Shown here piece after piece: positions 7,387 through 14,387 of a stretch of 14,681 nt of DNA. This DNA is from DAOTTY01 sp034437575. Its GTDB lineage: Bacteria > Chloroflexota > Anaerolineae > Aggregatilineales > Phototrophicaceae. The translations under genes and the position numbers were made by a program. The stretch lies in assembly GCA_034437575.1 (NCBI GenBank), contig DAOTTY010000021.1, forward strand, positions 1 through 14,681, in the 5' to 3' direction. Within the stretch, counting starts at the first letter, position 1. Each line of letters opens with the position of its first letter. Under the pieces are notes generated by a model. The model searched no databases and was not told where the DNA came from. It worked only from the letters and a program-made list of their open reading frames with translations.

Positions 7387-8946
7387 ATGGCAAGTGACAA
7401 GCGCGTACTCATCTGGATATTGGGCGACCAACTGCTTAAAGCACACCCCGCCATTGAACAGGCCAAATACGGCTACGGTAAGGAAAACACCCGCGTGCTG
7501 CTGATTGAAAGCACCGCCCGCCTGCGTAAGCTGCCCTACCAGCGCAAAAAGCTCGTGTTGATCGTCAGTGCGATGCGCCACTACGCCGAGTCTTTGCGTG
7601 AGGACGGCTACGCTGTGACCTACTCGCACGCGGCGACGTTTACAGCGGGGCTGCGCCAGGCCGCCGCCGATTATAACCCTGACCTGCTGCTCACGATGGA
7701 CGCCGCCGACTACGCCGGACGCCGCTACCAGCTGGACACGCTGCCGGAGGTCGTGGGCTGTGAGGTGGAGCGGCTGCCCAACACGCAGTTCATCACCAGC
7801 CAGTACAACCCCAACGCAAACACCACTGGTGAGAAAAGCGTCGTCCTGGAGAGCTTCTACCGCAAGATGCGCTCGCACTTCAATGTGCTGATGGACGACA
7901 AAGACACACCCAGCGGCGGCGCGTGGAACTTCGATAAGGAAAACCGCAAGCCGCTCCCCAAAAAGGCAACCCCGCCCGACGTGCCCACCTACCCACCCGA
8001 CGCGATCACGCAAACCGTGATGGACGAGGTGGCCGGGTATACACACGCCATCGGCACGGTAGACGGCTTCGGCTATGCCGTCACGCACGCGGGCGCTGAA
8101 GCTGCGCTAGAAACATTCATCACTGAGCGGTTCGACCTGTTTGGCAAGTACGAGGACGCGATGGGCGAAGCACACACACACCTGTGGCACAGCGTGCTGT
8201 CACCTTACCTCAACCTGGGGCTACTAGAACCCATGCAGGTCGTGCGGCGGGCAGAGGAAGCCTACCGCGATGAGCAAGCGCCGATTAACAGCGTGGAGGG
8301 CTTTGTACGGCAAATCCTGGGCTGGCGGGAGTTCATGTACTGGAATTACTGGCGGCTGATGCCCGACCTTGCCGAAAAGAACGCCTGGGACGCCACCCGC
8401 CCCATGCCGCAGATGTTCTGGGATGGCGGGGGGACGGATATGAACTGCATCCAGCATGTGGCAGGGCGGGCCATGCAGCACGGCTATAACCACCACATTG
8501 AGCGGCTGATGATCGTGACGAACTTCTGCACGCTGGCGGGCATCCAGCCGCAGGCGGTGACGGACTGGTTTAAGGCGTTTTACGTGGATGCTTACGACTG
8601 GGTGATGCAGACGAACGTGGTCGGCATGGGCCTCAACGCGGACGGCGGCATCATCGCCACCAAGCCGTACATCTCATCAGCCAATTACATCCACAAGATG
8701 AGCAACTATTGCACGGGCTGCAAGTTTGACCGCAAGCTGCGTCATGGCGAAAACGCCTGCCCGTTCAACACGCTTTACTGGAACTTCCTCATTCAGCATG
8801 AGGACGCGCTGCGGAGTAATCCGCGTTTGGGTCCGGCAGTGCTGGCCTTGCGTCATCTGACGGAGGATGACCGCGAGGCCGTCGTGCGCGAAGCGGCAGC
8901 CTTCCTGGGCAAGCTGGCGTATTACACCGAACCGGAAACCCCGTAG
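7387..8946 (+). CDS. FeS-BCP family photolyase (PhrB-like, probable (6-4) photolyase)
   Basis: A 519-residue member of the iron-sulfur bacterial cryptochrome/photolyase family, which uses blue light and FAD to repair UV lesions; characterised PhrB proteins act on (6-4) photoproducts. The N-terminal Rossmann domain begins VLIWILGDQLL, and the helical FAD domain follows. Four cysteines that would hold a [4Fe-4S] cluster are present: Cys354 (TDMNC), Cys442 and Cys445 (NYCTGC), and Cys458 (ENACPF). They are offset by four from the Agrobacterium PhrB positions as I recall them (350, 438, 441, 454). That offset also favours the ATG at 7387. An ATG at 7351 and one at 7249 are possible but give unusual N-terminal extensions, and none has a strong ribosome-binding site. 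The gene is divergent from the TPR-PPC gene, with no sign of co-transcription. Confidence 0.95.
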   Translation: MASDKRVLIWILGDQLLKAHPAIEQAKYGYGKENTRVLLIESTARLRKLPYQRKKLVLIVSAMRHYAESLREDGYAVTYSHAATFTAGLRQAAADYNPDLLLTMDAADYAGRRYQLDTLPEVVGCEVERLPNTQFITSQYNPNANTTGEKSVVLESFYRKMRSHFNVLMDDKDTPSGGAWNFDKENRKPLPKKATPPDVPTYPPDAITQTVMDEVAGYTHAIGTVDGFGYAVTHAGAEAALETFITERFDLFGKYEDAMGEAHTHLWHSVLSPYLNLGLLEPMQVVRRAEEAYRDEQAPINSVEGFVRQILGWREFMYWNYWRLMPDLAEKNAWDATRPMPQMFWDGGGTDMNCIQHVAGRAMQHGYNHHIERLMIVTNFCTLAGIQPQAVTDWFKAFYVDAYDWVMQTNVVGMGLNADGGIIATKPYISSANYIHKMSNYCTGCKFDRKLRHGENACPFNTLYWNFLIQHEDALRSNPRLGPAVLALRHLTEDDREAVVREAAAFLGKLAYYTEPETP

Positions 8947-8948
8947 GC

Positions 8949-8962
8949 ACGCCGTCCGGCGT
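8949..8962 (+). terminator. Small hairpin after the photolyase stop codon
   Basis: ACGCCG and CGGCGT (8949-8954 and 8957-8962) form a tight 6-bp stem three bases after the stop codon. There is no T-run, so this is at best a weak or factor-assisted terminator. The rest of the gap to 9111 shows no gene I can support. Confidence 0.3.
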
Positions 8963-9111
8963 TCTGTGAGCGTCATCCCAATCAGGCGGGGCGGCTGGTC
9001 ATGCAGGTGGTGGAAGTACCGTCCGGCTTCTGCCCAGGGGTCCACACGGCCCGGCGGGGTGTGCGTTTACCCCACGGGTGTATTTCAATATTTTGGCAGA
9101 ACCAGTTGCCC

Positions 9112-10566
9112 TCACCCCACCGCCGCTTTCGCCTCACGCCACCACACATCCAGTTCGTCTATTGTGTAGCTGCTCATGGGCTGGCCGCTGTCGTGCGCTT
9201 TGCGCTCCACATAGCGGAAGCGCCGCGCAAACTTGGCATTCGCCGCCTCTAGCGCCACCTCCGCGTCGATCTTCAGATAGCGCAGCAAATCCACCACCGC
9301 AAACACCAGATCGCCCGCCTCGTCTTCCAGGTCTTCCGGCGTATCGGTGGCGTCCATCTCGGCCAGTTCCTCATGGATTTTTGCCTTCACGCTGGCCTGG
9401 TCGGGGTAGTCAAAGCCGAGTTTAGACGCTCGTTTGGCGTACTTGTTGGCCCGCATCAGGGCGGAAAACGCACGCGGCACGTCGTCCAACACAGAGGTGA
9501 AGCCGCTGTCCGTTTCGCCCCTTGCCGCCTTTTCCTGCTGCTTAATCGCCTCCCAGTTAACCACCACGCCGTCGCTGCCGTCCACGCTGGCCCCCCCCCA
9601 CACATGCGGGTGCCGCCGGATCATCTTGGCGTTCACGTTTTGCAGCACATCTGTCATCATGAACTCGCCGCATTCAGTGGCGATTTGCGTGTGCAGCACG
9701 ATTTGCAGCAGCAGGTCGCCCAACTCGTCCTTGAGCGCGTCCGGGTCGCCCTGTTGCAGCGCGTCCAGCACTTCATATGCCTCCTCGATGAGGTAGCGGC
9801 GCAGGCTCTCGTGGGTTTGCTCCCGGTCCCAGGGGCAGCCTTCCGGTGCCCGCAGGTGGGCAATCGTCTGCTGGAAGCTCTCAAAGCTGCTGTAGCCCCC
9901 CACCGCCGGGACGTAGAGCGTGGTCAGGTGGTTGATATGTTCGCTGCGGTCGATTTCGTACAGCGGCACGCGCTCTACATGGCCATTTGCGCCCGCACTG
10001 TGAACCAGCGCCACCGCGAAGTCGTCGGGGTATTGGTTCATCAGCACCAGCTTGACCGCATTGGCGACCGGCCCGCTGTACACCTGCCCAACCAGTGCGG
10101 GATAGGCTGGGTTGAGCGGCGGGTGGTGCATGGCTGCCACGTCGAGCGCGTCCAGCAGTTGCAGGCCGTCCAGCACGTCGATATTTAACGCAGCACTCAC
10201 CGGCTCAATGAAGCTGACGCCGCTCATCACCTGCACGTTGATGCCAGCGGCAGCCGCCCGTTCGCGCAGCCGCGTGACCGTCGCCTCGGCCACAGACGGG
10301 TCACCGGGCACTGCGTAGACGACATCCCCCGCGCCTGCGGCCTCAATAAGTGTGTCGGCTATCGCGTTGTAAACGTCAGCAAAGGCGTCGTGTGCATCAT
10401 AGAGAGGGTCGAAGCTGTGGTATGTGGGGCCAGTGGGCAGGTCTGGCACGCAGGGGTGGCGTTCCGTTCGCAGGTAGACGGTAGCGGCGGCGGCCAGGGT
10501 GCGCCACGCCCGGCGCGTGATGTCGTCCGGGTGGCCGGGGCCAAGCCCGATGATGGTCAGGGTCAT
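9112..10566 (-). CDS. Tetrapyrrole methylase / MazG nucleotide pyrophosphohydrolase fusion (YabN-like)
   Basis: A 484-residue two-domain protein like Bacillus YabN. Residues 1 to about 215 form a SAM-dependent tetrapyrrole (corrin/porphyrin) methylase-like domain, with IIGLGPGHPDD at the start and VYAVPGDPSVAEATV near residue 93. From about residue 235 there are two MazG repeats: GCPWDREQTHESL, then EEAYE and DELGDLLLQ, and later HEELAEMDA with EDEAGDLVFAVVDLLRYL. The acidic motifs bind Mg2+ in nucleoside-triphosphate pyrophosphohydrolases, which remove aberrant (d)NTPs to protect nucleic-acid synthesis. The methylase substrate in such fusions is not established. The start ATG at 10566 is preceded by AGAGAGG about ten bases upstream. 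It is divergent from the MFS gene. Confidence 0.95.
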   Translation of the reverse strand: MTLTIIGLGPGHPDDITRRAWRTLAAAATVYLRTERHPCVPDLPTGPTYHSFDPLYDAHDAFADVYNAIADTLIEAAGAGDVVYAVPGDPSVAEATVTRLRERAAAAGINVQVMSGVSFIEPVSAALNIDVLDGLQLLDALDVAAMHHPPLNPAYPALVGQVYSGPVANAVKLVLMNQYPDDFAVALVHSAGANGHVERVPLYEIDRSEHINHLTTLYVPAVGGYSSFESFQQTIAHLRAPEGCPWDREQTHESLRRYLIEEAYEVLDALQQGDPDALKDELGDLLLQIVLHTQIATECGEFMMTDVLQNVNAKMIRRHPHVWGGASVDGSDGVVVNWEAIKQQEKAARGETDSGFTSVLDDVPRAFSALMRANKYAKRASKLGFDYPDQASVKAKIHEELAEMDATDTPEDLEDEAGDLVFAVVDLLRYLKIDAEVALEAANAKFARRFRYVERKAHDSGQPMSSYTIDELDVWWREAKAAVG

Positions 10567-10620
10567 ATGAGGGGGCCTCTCTTGCTGGTTGGCTAAGCGA
10601 ACGGGTAACGACTCAGCTTG

Positions 10621-10681
10621 CCCCCCACCCCGACGGCTGCGCCGTCACCCTTCCCTCATTTTGGGGGCCAGGGGCCAGGGG
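10621..10681. repeat. C/G-rich hairpin and GGGGCCA tandem repeat
   Basis: CCCCCCACCCC is followed by the hairpin GACGGC (10632-10637) / GCCGTC (10641-10646) with a three-base loop. After it come CCCTTCCCTC and two tandem copies of GGGGCCA plus a partial third (GGGG, 10678-10681). The composition and layout resemble the repeat at 14388-14507, suggesting a family of intergenic palindromic elements. It would lie in the leader of the MazG-fusion mRNA if that starts near 10712. Confidence 0.5.
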
Positions 10682-10718
10682 TATTGAAGCGGAATACCTG
10701 AGCCATTACGCGAGCGGT

Positions 10719-10724
10719 ATTATA
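10719..10724 (-). promoter_or_regulatory. Candidate -10 box for the MazG fusion gene
   Basis: The minus strand reads TATAAT exactly, within CCGCTATAATACCG, about 150 bases upstream of the start codon. No good -35 box is visible at 16-18 bp. If used, the mRNA leader would be about 145 bases and include the GACGGC hairpin. Confidence 0.4.
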
Positions 10725-10898
10725 GCGGAAGGGCGCGGGTTTGTGGGTGGCCGGGGCGCGGCTGAAGGCTTACCCGGCATTAGCATCCCGTATGTATTGC
10801 ACAAGCCTTAACCCTGCCTTGCCCCTGCACGGTTGATTCACGCTCACAACGGGCCTATGGTAGTCGGACTTTTGTCCAAGCGACCCGAAAGCAGCAAC

Positions 10899-12164
10899 AT
10901 GCCTCATACATGGTTTAAGCGCCCGCGCTGGCAGGTGACGCTGGCGGTGGTGTTCATCGCGCAGTTATTTACCGCCGTCGGTTTTTCGATGGTGTTTCCG
11001 TTTTTGCCGCTCTACGTCAGTGACCTCGGTTCAGTCACCGGGATGAGTGTGGAGTTAATGGCCGGGTTGGTGATTAGCTCGCAGGCGTTCACCATGATGA
11101 TTGTGTCGCCGTTGTGGGGGGCCGCTGCCGACCGCTACGGGCGCAAGCTGATGGTGATGCGGGCCACGTTTGGCGGCACAGTCATCCTGGCGCTGATGGG
11201 GTTGGTTCAAAACGGCGAGCAGCTCATCATCCTACGGGCGATTCAAGGGCTGGTCACGGGCACGGTGGCGGCCAACAACGCGCTGGTTGCAGGCGTCGTC
11301 CCGCGTGAGCGCATCGGCTTTTCGATGGGGCTGCTGCAAGTGGGCCTGTGGGGCGGCTTCTCTTTGGGGCAAATCGTGGGCGGTGTGCTGGCCGATGCGT
11401 TCGGCTTTTCCATGCCGTTTTTCATCACAGCGACGATGCTGTTGCTCAGCGGGGTGCTGGTTTACTACGGCGTGGATGAAGACTTTGAGCCGCTGGAAGC
11501 GGCTACCCAACGGCCTAACCTGCTGCGGCAGTGGGGGCATGTGCTGCAAGCCAACGGCGTGATGATCGTGTATGGGATGCGTTTTTTAGCCGGGGTGGCC
11601 CGCTTCATGATTGTGCCAATTGCCCCGCTGCTGATCGTCTTCTTACTGCCAGAAAACGCCAATAACGCCAGCACCATCACCGGGACGGTGACAGCGGTTT
11701 CGTATGCGGCGGCCACACTGAGCGGGGTGTACCTGGGCCGCCTGGGGGACCGCATCGGCCACAGGACGGTGCTTTACGGCACAGCCGCAGCGGCGATGGT
11801 GTTGTACTTGCCACAGGTCTTTGTGGAAAATGTGTGGCAGTTCTGGTTTTGGCAGGCGCTGGCAGGGTTGGCCATTGGCGGGGTGATTTCGGCACCGTCG
11901 GCGCTGCTGGCCCGCTACACAGACGCGGGCGAGGAAGGGTCTACCTTTGGCCTGGACAACGCGATTGTGTCCGGGTCGCGGTTTATTGCGCCGTTGGTAG
12001 CGTCCGGGTTGGCGTTTGCGTTCGTAGATTTGCGGGCGGTGTTGGGTGCGACGGCTGTGCTGTTTGGTGTGATCGCCGTGTCTGCGTTTTTCCTGCTGCC
12101 AAACGACAAGCTGGCAACTGAGGCCAGGGTTGAACCGTCAACGGCCCCGGCAGCAGGGGATTAA
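10899..12164 (+). CDS. MFS transporter, drug:H+ antiporter type
   Basis: A 421-residue integral membrane protein with about twelve hydrophobic helices in two homologous halves. The MFS motif A lies between helices 2 and 3 (GAAADRYGRK, about residues 74-83). A second copy is in the second half (YLGRLGDRIGHRTVLYG). Helix 1 ends in the FSMVFPFLPLYV pattern typical of DHA1-type exporters. The probable role is proton-driven efflux of small hydrophobic compounds; the substrate cannot be read from sequence. The chosen ATG (MPHTWFKRPRW) gives the usual short cytoplasmic N-terminus. An ATG at 10857 and a TTG at 10833 are alternatives, and ribosome-binding sites are weak for all three. The gene converges on the small gene at 12362-12775. 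Confidence 0.92.
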   Translation: MPHTWFKRPRWQVTLAVVFIAQLFTAVGFSMVFPFLPLYVSDLGSVTGMSVELMAGLVISSQAFTMMIVSPLWGAAADRYGRKLMVMRATFGGTVILALMGLVQNGEQLIILRAIQGLVTGTVAANNALVAGVVPRERIGFSMGLLQVGLWGGFSLGQIVGGVLADAFGFSMPFFITATMLLLSGVLVYYGVDEDFEPLEAATQRPNLLRQWGHVLQANGVMIVYGMRFLAGVARFMIVPIAPLLIVFLLPENANNASTITGTVTAVSYAAATLSGVYLGRLGDRIGHRTVLYGTAAAAMVLYLPQVFVENVWQFWFWQALAGLAIGGVISAPSALLARYTDAGEEGSTFGLDNAIVSGSRFIAPLVASGLAFAFVDLRAVLGATAVLFGVIAVSAFFLLPNDKLATEARVEPSTAPAAGD

Positions 12165-12212
12165 TGGCGTGGGCGGGGCCAAATGTGACCCCTCAAGCGG
12201 GCTACATCCTAT

Positions 12213-12331
12213 CTATTCGCCTTGCCGTGCCAGGTGCGACGACAGGATTTGCAGGGCGATGGGCCGCTACACCGGGCGGCCCTGACACAACCCATGTGAC
12301 CGGTAGGGGCGCACAACGGCGCGTCCGTTGT
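12213..12331. repeat. Convergent intergenic region: dispersed-repeat copy and two hairpins
   Basis: Between the convergent MFS and small-protein genes, bases 12213-12230 are the exact reverse complement of 35-52. The similarity to the element at the window start continues patchily (TTTGCAG and GGCGA further on), but the second arm here is degraded. Two further hairpins follow. GGGCCGC (12261-12267) pairs with GCGGCCC (12276-12282). ACAACGG (12313-12319) pairs with CCGTTGT (12325-12331), extended outward by GGCG/CGCC with one mismatch. They may serve as bidirectional terminators, but they have no T-runs. Confidence 0.5.
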
Positions 12332-12361
12332 ACGCCAGCCCGAATCATTCTCATGGATAGG

Positions 12362-12775
12362 TTACATCAGGTAAAGCGTTTCCGCCGTCTGTGCCTGGAG
12401 CTTGTCTACGATGGCAAGCGCTTTGCTCATGCTGGCCACAACCAGCGAGCGCAAGATGTCGTAGTGTTCATGGCCGATGCGTTCGGCCTGCAATTGGGAC
12501 ATGTAATCTTCCCCAACGACGTAGAACGAGCGAAAGCGCCCTTCGCTCATGCCGCTGGCCCGCTTGCGGGCCTGGTCTTCCAGCAGGTCCAGCATATCGT
12601 CGTAGCTCCAATCCAACGTGGAGGTATCAACAATGCGGTAGACGGTGCCGTCAATGACAGAGGCGGCTTCAGCGGTGTCGCGGTGGATGGCGTGGGTTTC
12701 TTCGTGGTTAAATGGCTGCTGAAGGGTAATCACAATAACTGGCTTATTGCCTAAACGTTCTACGATGTAGCTCAT
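12362..12775 (-). CDS. Small alpha/beta protein, function unknown (STAS-like guess)
   Basis: A 137-residue soluble protein without signal peptide or membrane helix. I do not recognise a named family. The pattern is: strand (PVIVITLQQPF), helix, strand ending in acidic and hydroxyl residues (VYRIVDTSTLDWS), amphipathic helix (YDDMLDLLEDQARK), strand (RSFYVVG), helix, and a C-terminal helix (SMSKALAIVDKLQAQ). This order fits STAS/SpoIIAA-like small regulatory proteins and matches the 130-residue product at 3015-3407, though identity is low. The start ATG is fixed by AGGGAG with a seven-base gap to the ATG. That ribosome-binding site lies in the arm of a strong hairpin, which suggests control of translation. 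It is downstream of the Mut7-C gene on the same strand, 123 bases away. Confidence 0.82.
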   Translation of the reverse strand: MSYIVERLGNKPVIVITLQQPFNHEETHAIHRDTAEAASVIDGTVYRIVDTSTLDWSYDDMLDLLEDQARKRASGMSEGRFRSFYVVGEDYMSQLQAERIGHEHYDILRSLVVASMSKALAIVDKLQAQTAETLYLM

Positions 12776-12782
12776 AATTTAA

Positions 12783-12815
12783 CTCCCTGACTCATGACAC
12801 AATCATTGTCAGGGA
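12783..12815 (-). promoter_or_regulatory. Hairpin overlapping the Shine-Dalgarno of the 12362-12775 gene
   Basis: On the minus strand, TCCCTGAC (12815-12808) pairs perfectly with GTCAGGGA (12791-12784). Inside, ATGA (12806-12803) can pair with TCAT (12797-12794) around a five-base loop. The 3' arm contains most of the AGGGAG Shine-Dalgarno (12788-12783), so a folded leader would hide the ribosome-binding site. The same bases are also a DNA dyad that a repressor could bind. Confidence 0.55.
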
Positions 12816-12823
12816 AAGCGCTG

Positions 12824-12870
12824 CCCCAAAGCAATGAACTATTTGTGAATTTTTGGGGATAGGTTCATTG
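12824..12870 (-). promoter_or_regulatory. Potential pseudoknot in the 12362-12775 leader
   Basis: Two crossing perfect inverted repeats lie in this stretch. CAATGAAC/GTTCATTG pairs 12832-12839 with 12863-12870 (8 bp). CCCCAAA/TTTGGGG pairs 12824-12830 with 12852-12858 (7 bp). The two stems share no bases, so both could form as an H-type pseudoknot; otherwise they may be alternative folds. The element sits just upstream of the hairpin that holds the Shine-Dalgarno. No known riboswitch consensus was recognised. Confidence 0.35.
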
Positions 12871-12898
12871 TTAATTTGATACAAGATTTGACGGGTTG

Positions 12899-13642
12899 TT
12901 AACCTGCGGCCAGTGCCTGTTGGATGATATGCTGCATCTTGATGTAGTGGCTACCCTTCCAGTACACCTGTGAACACGCGCCGCACTGGTAGAACGTGTC
13001 ATAGTGGCTGGCGGTGCGGTCACTTAGCAGGTGCATGATGTCTGCTTTGGCTACGCGGTTAAGCGTGCCGTTGCAGCGGGCACAGCGGGCAAACGGGCTG
13101 GTGTGTTCGGCCAGGTCATAGCGCTGCATCACTTCGACCAGGCGGCGTTTCGGGTTGGTGGCCCGCACAAAGTAGCCATACGTAACCAGGCTCCGTTTGA
13201 GCAGGCCAATATCACGGGTGAGCAGCACGCGGTCGTCGTGGTGGGCCACCTGCGCCAGTTCGTCGTCGGGGTAGTCGTTGCGATAAAGCGTGTCGAACCC
13301 GGCCATTCGCAGGTAAGCAGCCAGCCGCCCCAGGTGCGTATCCAGGATGAAGCGCGGCTTTTCGGTAAGCGGCTGGCGCAGCAGCACAGCCGGGGTAATA
13401 GGGCAGGCGTGATCGCAGGGGTACACATCCACGCTGTCGGCATCGTTCACGATGTAGTCAAAATCAACAGCAGCGCCATTCACTACCAGTGCGTCGATTT
13501 CCGGGTGGGGCACATTCATGGATTCGATCATGTCTTTGATCGACCCACGCCAGTTAAACGGGCGGGTAATGGGCTTGTGGCGATGTTTGCGGGAAAGAAA
13601 ATCGTTCAGGGTGCCGTGAAAGTAGAAGACGGCGCGGTTCAT
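12899..13642 (-). CDS. Mut7-C RNase-domain protein with N-terminal ubiquitin-like domain
   Basis: A 247-residue protein. Residues 1 to about 85 look like the small ubiquitin-like fold found before this family (RAVFYFHGTLNDFL, later DALVVNGAAVDFDYIVNDAD). From about 96 comes the Mut7-C domain, a PIN-like putative RNase. It has RFILDTHLGRLAAYLRMAGF with Asp101, DDRVLLTRD with Asp144, and a C-terminal zinc ribbon CARC (187-190) and CGAC (220-223). All expected acidic and cysteine positions I can judge are intact. The family is predicted to cut RNA; no partner is evident here. I chose the ATG at 13642: the longer frame begins with TTG at 13735, upstream of a perfect -10 box at 13685-13690. No good Shine-Dalgarno precedes this ATG. 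The next gene on this strand starts 123 bases downstream. Confidence 0.9.
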   Translation of the reverse strand: MNRAVFYFHGTLNDFLSRKHRHKPITRPFNWRGSIKDMIESMNVPHPEIDALVVNGAAVDFDYIVNDADSVDVYPCDHACPITPAVLLRQPLTEKPRFILDTHLGRLAAYLRMAGFDTLYRNDYPDDELAQVAHHDDRVLLTRDIGLLKRSLVTYGYFVRATNPKRRLVEVMQRYDLAEHTSPFARCARCNGTLNRVAKADIMHLLSDRTASHYDTFYQCGACSQVYWKGSHYIKMQHIIQQALAAG

Positions 13643-13684
13643 GGGGTCATCGCAATAGAGGCTGTTGTGTACATAACACTTTTG

Positions 13685-13714
13685 ATTATAACTGAAAAGC
13701 CCGGATTGAGGTAA
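13685..13714 (-). promoter_or_regulatory. Candidate promoter of the Mut7-C gene
   Basis: On the minus strand a perfect TATAAT (13690-13685) lies 42 bases before the ATG at 13642, within CAGTTATAATCAAAAG. A weak -35-like TTACCT (13714-13709) is 18 bp upstream. This placement implies a leader of about 35 bases and argues against the TTG start at 13735. Confidence 0.5.
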
Positions 13715-13763
13715 GAAGCTGATGAAAAAAAGCAAGGCTTTTGCAAAGTTGCATGGCTGATGA

Positions 13764-13893
13764 TTGGGCGCTGCCCAAACCCGTCACTTTTTTCAAAAAG
13801 TGAACAAAAACTTGCCTTTTCAGACGCTTTGCGTCCGAAAACACGGGTTCAAAGGGTGCCAACCCTTTGCCGGGGTGTGGGGACAGCGTCCCC
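13764..13893. repeat. Dense cluster of five hairpins with an enclosing stem
   Basis: Within 130 bases there are five hairpins. TTGGGC-GCT-GCCCAA is at 13764-13778. CACTTTTT/AAAAAGTG is at 13785-13802, with a two-base loop. TTTTC-A-GACGC/GCGTC-C-GAAAA is at 13817-13841, with one mismatch. CAAAGGGT/ACCCTTTG is at 13850-13869. GGGGAC-AGC-GTCCCC is at 13879-13893. AACCCGT (13778-13784) pairs with ACGGGTT (13843-13849), enclosing the second and third hairpins in a junction. The stems adjoin with almost no spacing. The element lies between the Mut7-C and DUF2892 genes. It looks like a dispersed structured repeat; no open frame fits it. Confidence 0.7.
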
Positions 13894-13987
13894 GCGATGT
13901 TAAACCTTGACTTTGCGATAGCCCTGATGAGTGGGGGGCAATTGGATAGAGGGCGCACCCGCTGGCACGCCCATGATGGCCTAGAGG

Positions 13988-14230
13988 CTAGTTGCCGCCT
14001 TCGCGGGCCTTGCTGCCGTCGAACGGGACACCAAACAGCGGCGCGAACACGCACTTATCAAACGTGCCCGCCAGCAGCGGCACCAGCCCGATGACCGCAA
14101 CGACGATGCCCCACACAGCACCTTGCAGCCCATTCATCAACAGCAAGCCAACCGCAACTAAAATGCCCCCCACAACCACGCGGGTGCTGCGGCCTGCGCT
14201 AGATACCATAAACTTTACAAACGGATTCAT
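13988..14230 (-). CDS. DUF2892 family small inner-membrane protein
   Basis: An 80-residue protein that matches the DUF2892 (YgaP-membrane-domain-like) pattern. It opens MNPFVKFMVSSAGR. A first membrane helix follows (VVVGGILVAVGLLLM). A second helix (WGIVVAVIGLVPLLAG) leads into the family's typical FDKCVFAPLFGVPF, which includes one Cys. The full family length is present. The start is supported by GGGAG eight bases upstream. The function of DUF2892 proteins standing alone is not established; some are linked to rhodanese domains, but none is nearby here. A palindrome lies just upstream of the ribosome-binding site. Confidence 0.92.
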   Translation of the reverse strand: MNPFVKFMVSSAGRSTRVVVGGILVAVGLLLMNGLQGAVWGIVVAVIGLVPLLAGTFDKCVFAPLFGVPFDGSKAREGGN

Positions 14231-14248
14231 CTTGTAGACTCCCTGTAG

Positions 14249-14264
14249 TGATTACAATTAATCA
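14249..14264. promoter_or_regulatory. Palindrome upstream of the DUF2892 gene
   Basis: TGATTA-CAAT-TAATCA is a perfect 6-bp inverted repeat with a four-base centre. It ends about ten bases upstream of the GGGAG ribosome-binding site of the DUF2892 gene. The position and symmetry suit an operator for a dimeric regulator. No regulator gene is adjacent. Confidence 0.4.
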
Positions 14265-14387
14265 GGACATGAGTATCTTACAGCGTGGGCCGGGTGCCGT
14301 CTATAACAATGTCACAGTTGGGCATAGGCGCTCGCCCTCTCACCCCCTTCAATGATGCTGTTGGTCAATTGATTTTCCTGCTGTTTT

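Larger units (their letters stand above)
10567..10898. other. Divergent gap with repeat element and promoter-like box
   Basis: 332 bases between the MazG fusion and the MFS gene hold no other gene I can support. They contain a C-rich stretch, a perfect hairpin GACGGC-TGC-GCCGTC (10632-10646) and a tandem GGGGCCA repeat (10664-10677). A -10-like box for the MazG gene lies at 10719-10724. I found no clear promoter for the MFS gene. The frame of the MFS gene stays open back to a TTG at 10833, but conserved sequence begins only near 10899. Confidence 0.5.

Noticed and set aside
7306..8088. Minus-strand open frame of 260 codons antisense to the photolyase.
   Set aside because: It lies opposite a clearly conserved photolyase; composition is that of a shadow frame.
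9001..9075. Open stretch with peptide MQVVEVPSGFCPGVHTARRGV, resembling the N-terminal Cys motif of IspH (LytB).
   Set aside because: Only about 20 residues match, the following residues do not, and the frame runs on into the 3' end of the MazG gene on the other strand. Too short to support a gene fragment.
13764..13893. CRISPR array or retron msDNA as an explanation for the hairpin cluster.
   Set aside because: The hairpins differ from each other with no regular repeat-spacer pattern, and no reverse transcriptase or cas gene is in the window.
13686..14054. Open frame of 122 codons on the minus strand overlapping the DUF2892 gene.
   Set aside because: It runs through the hairpin cluster and overlaps the well-supported DUF2892 gene out of frame; no domain or ribosome-binding site.
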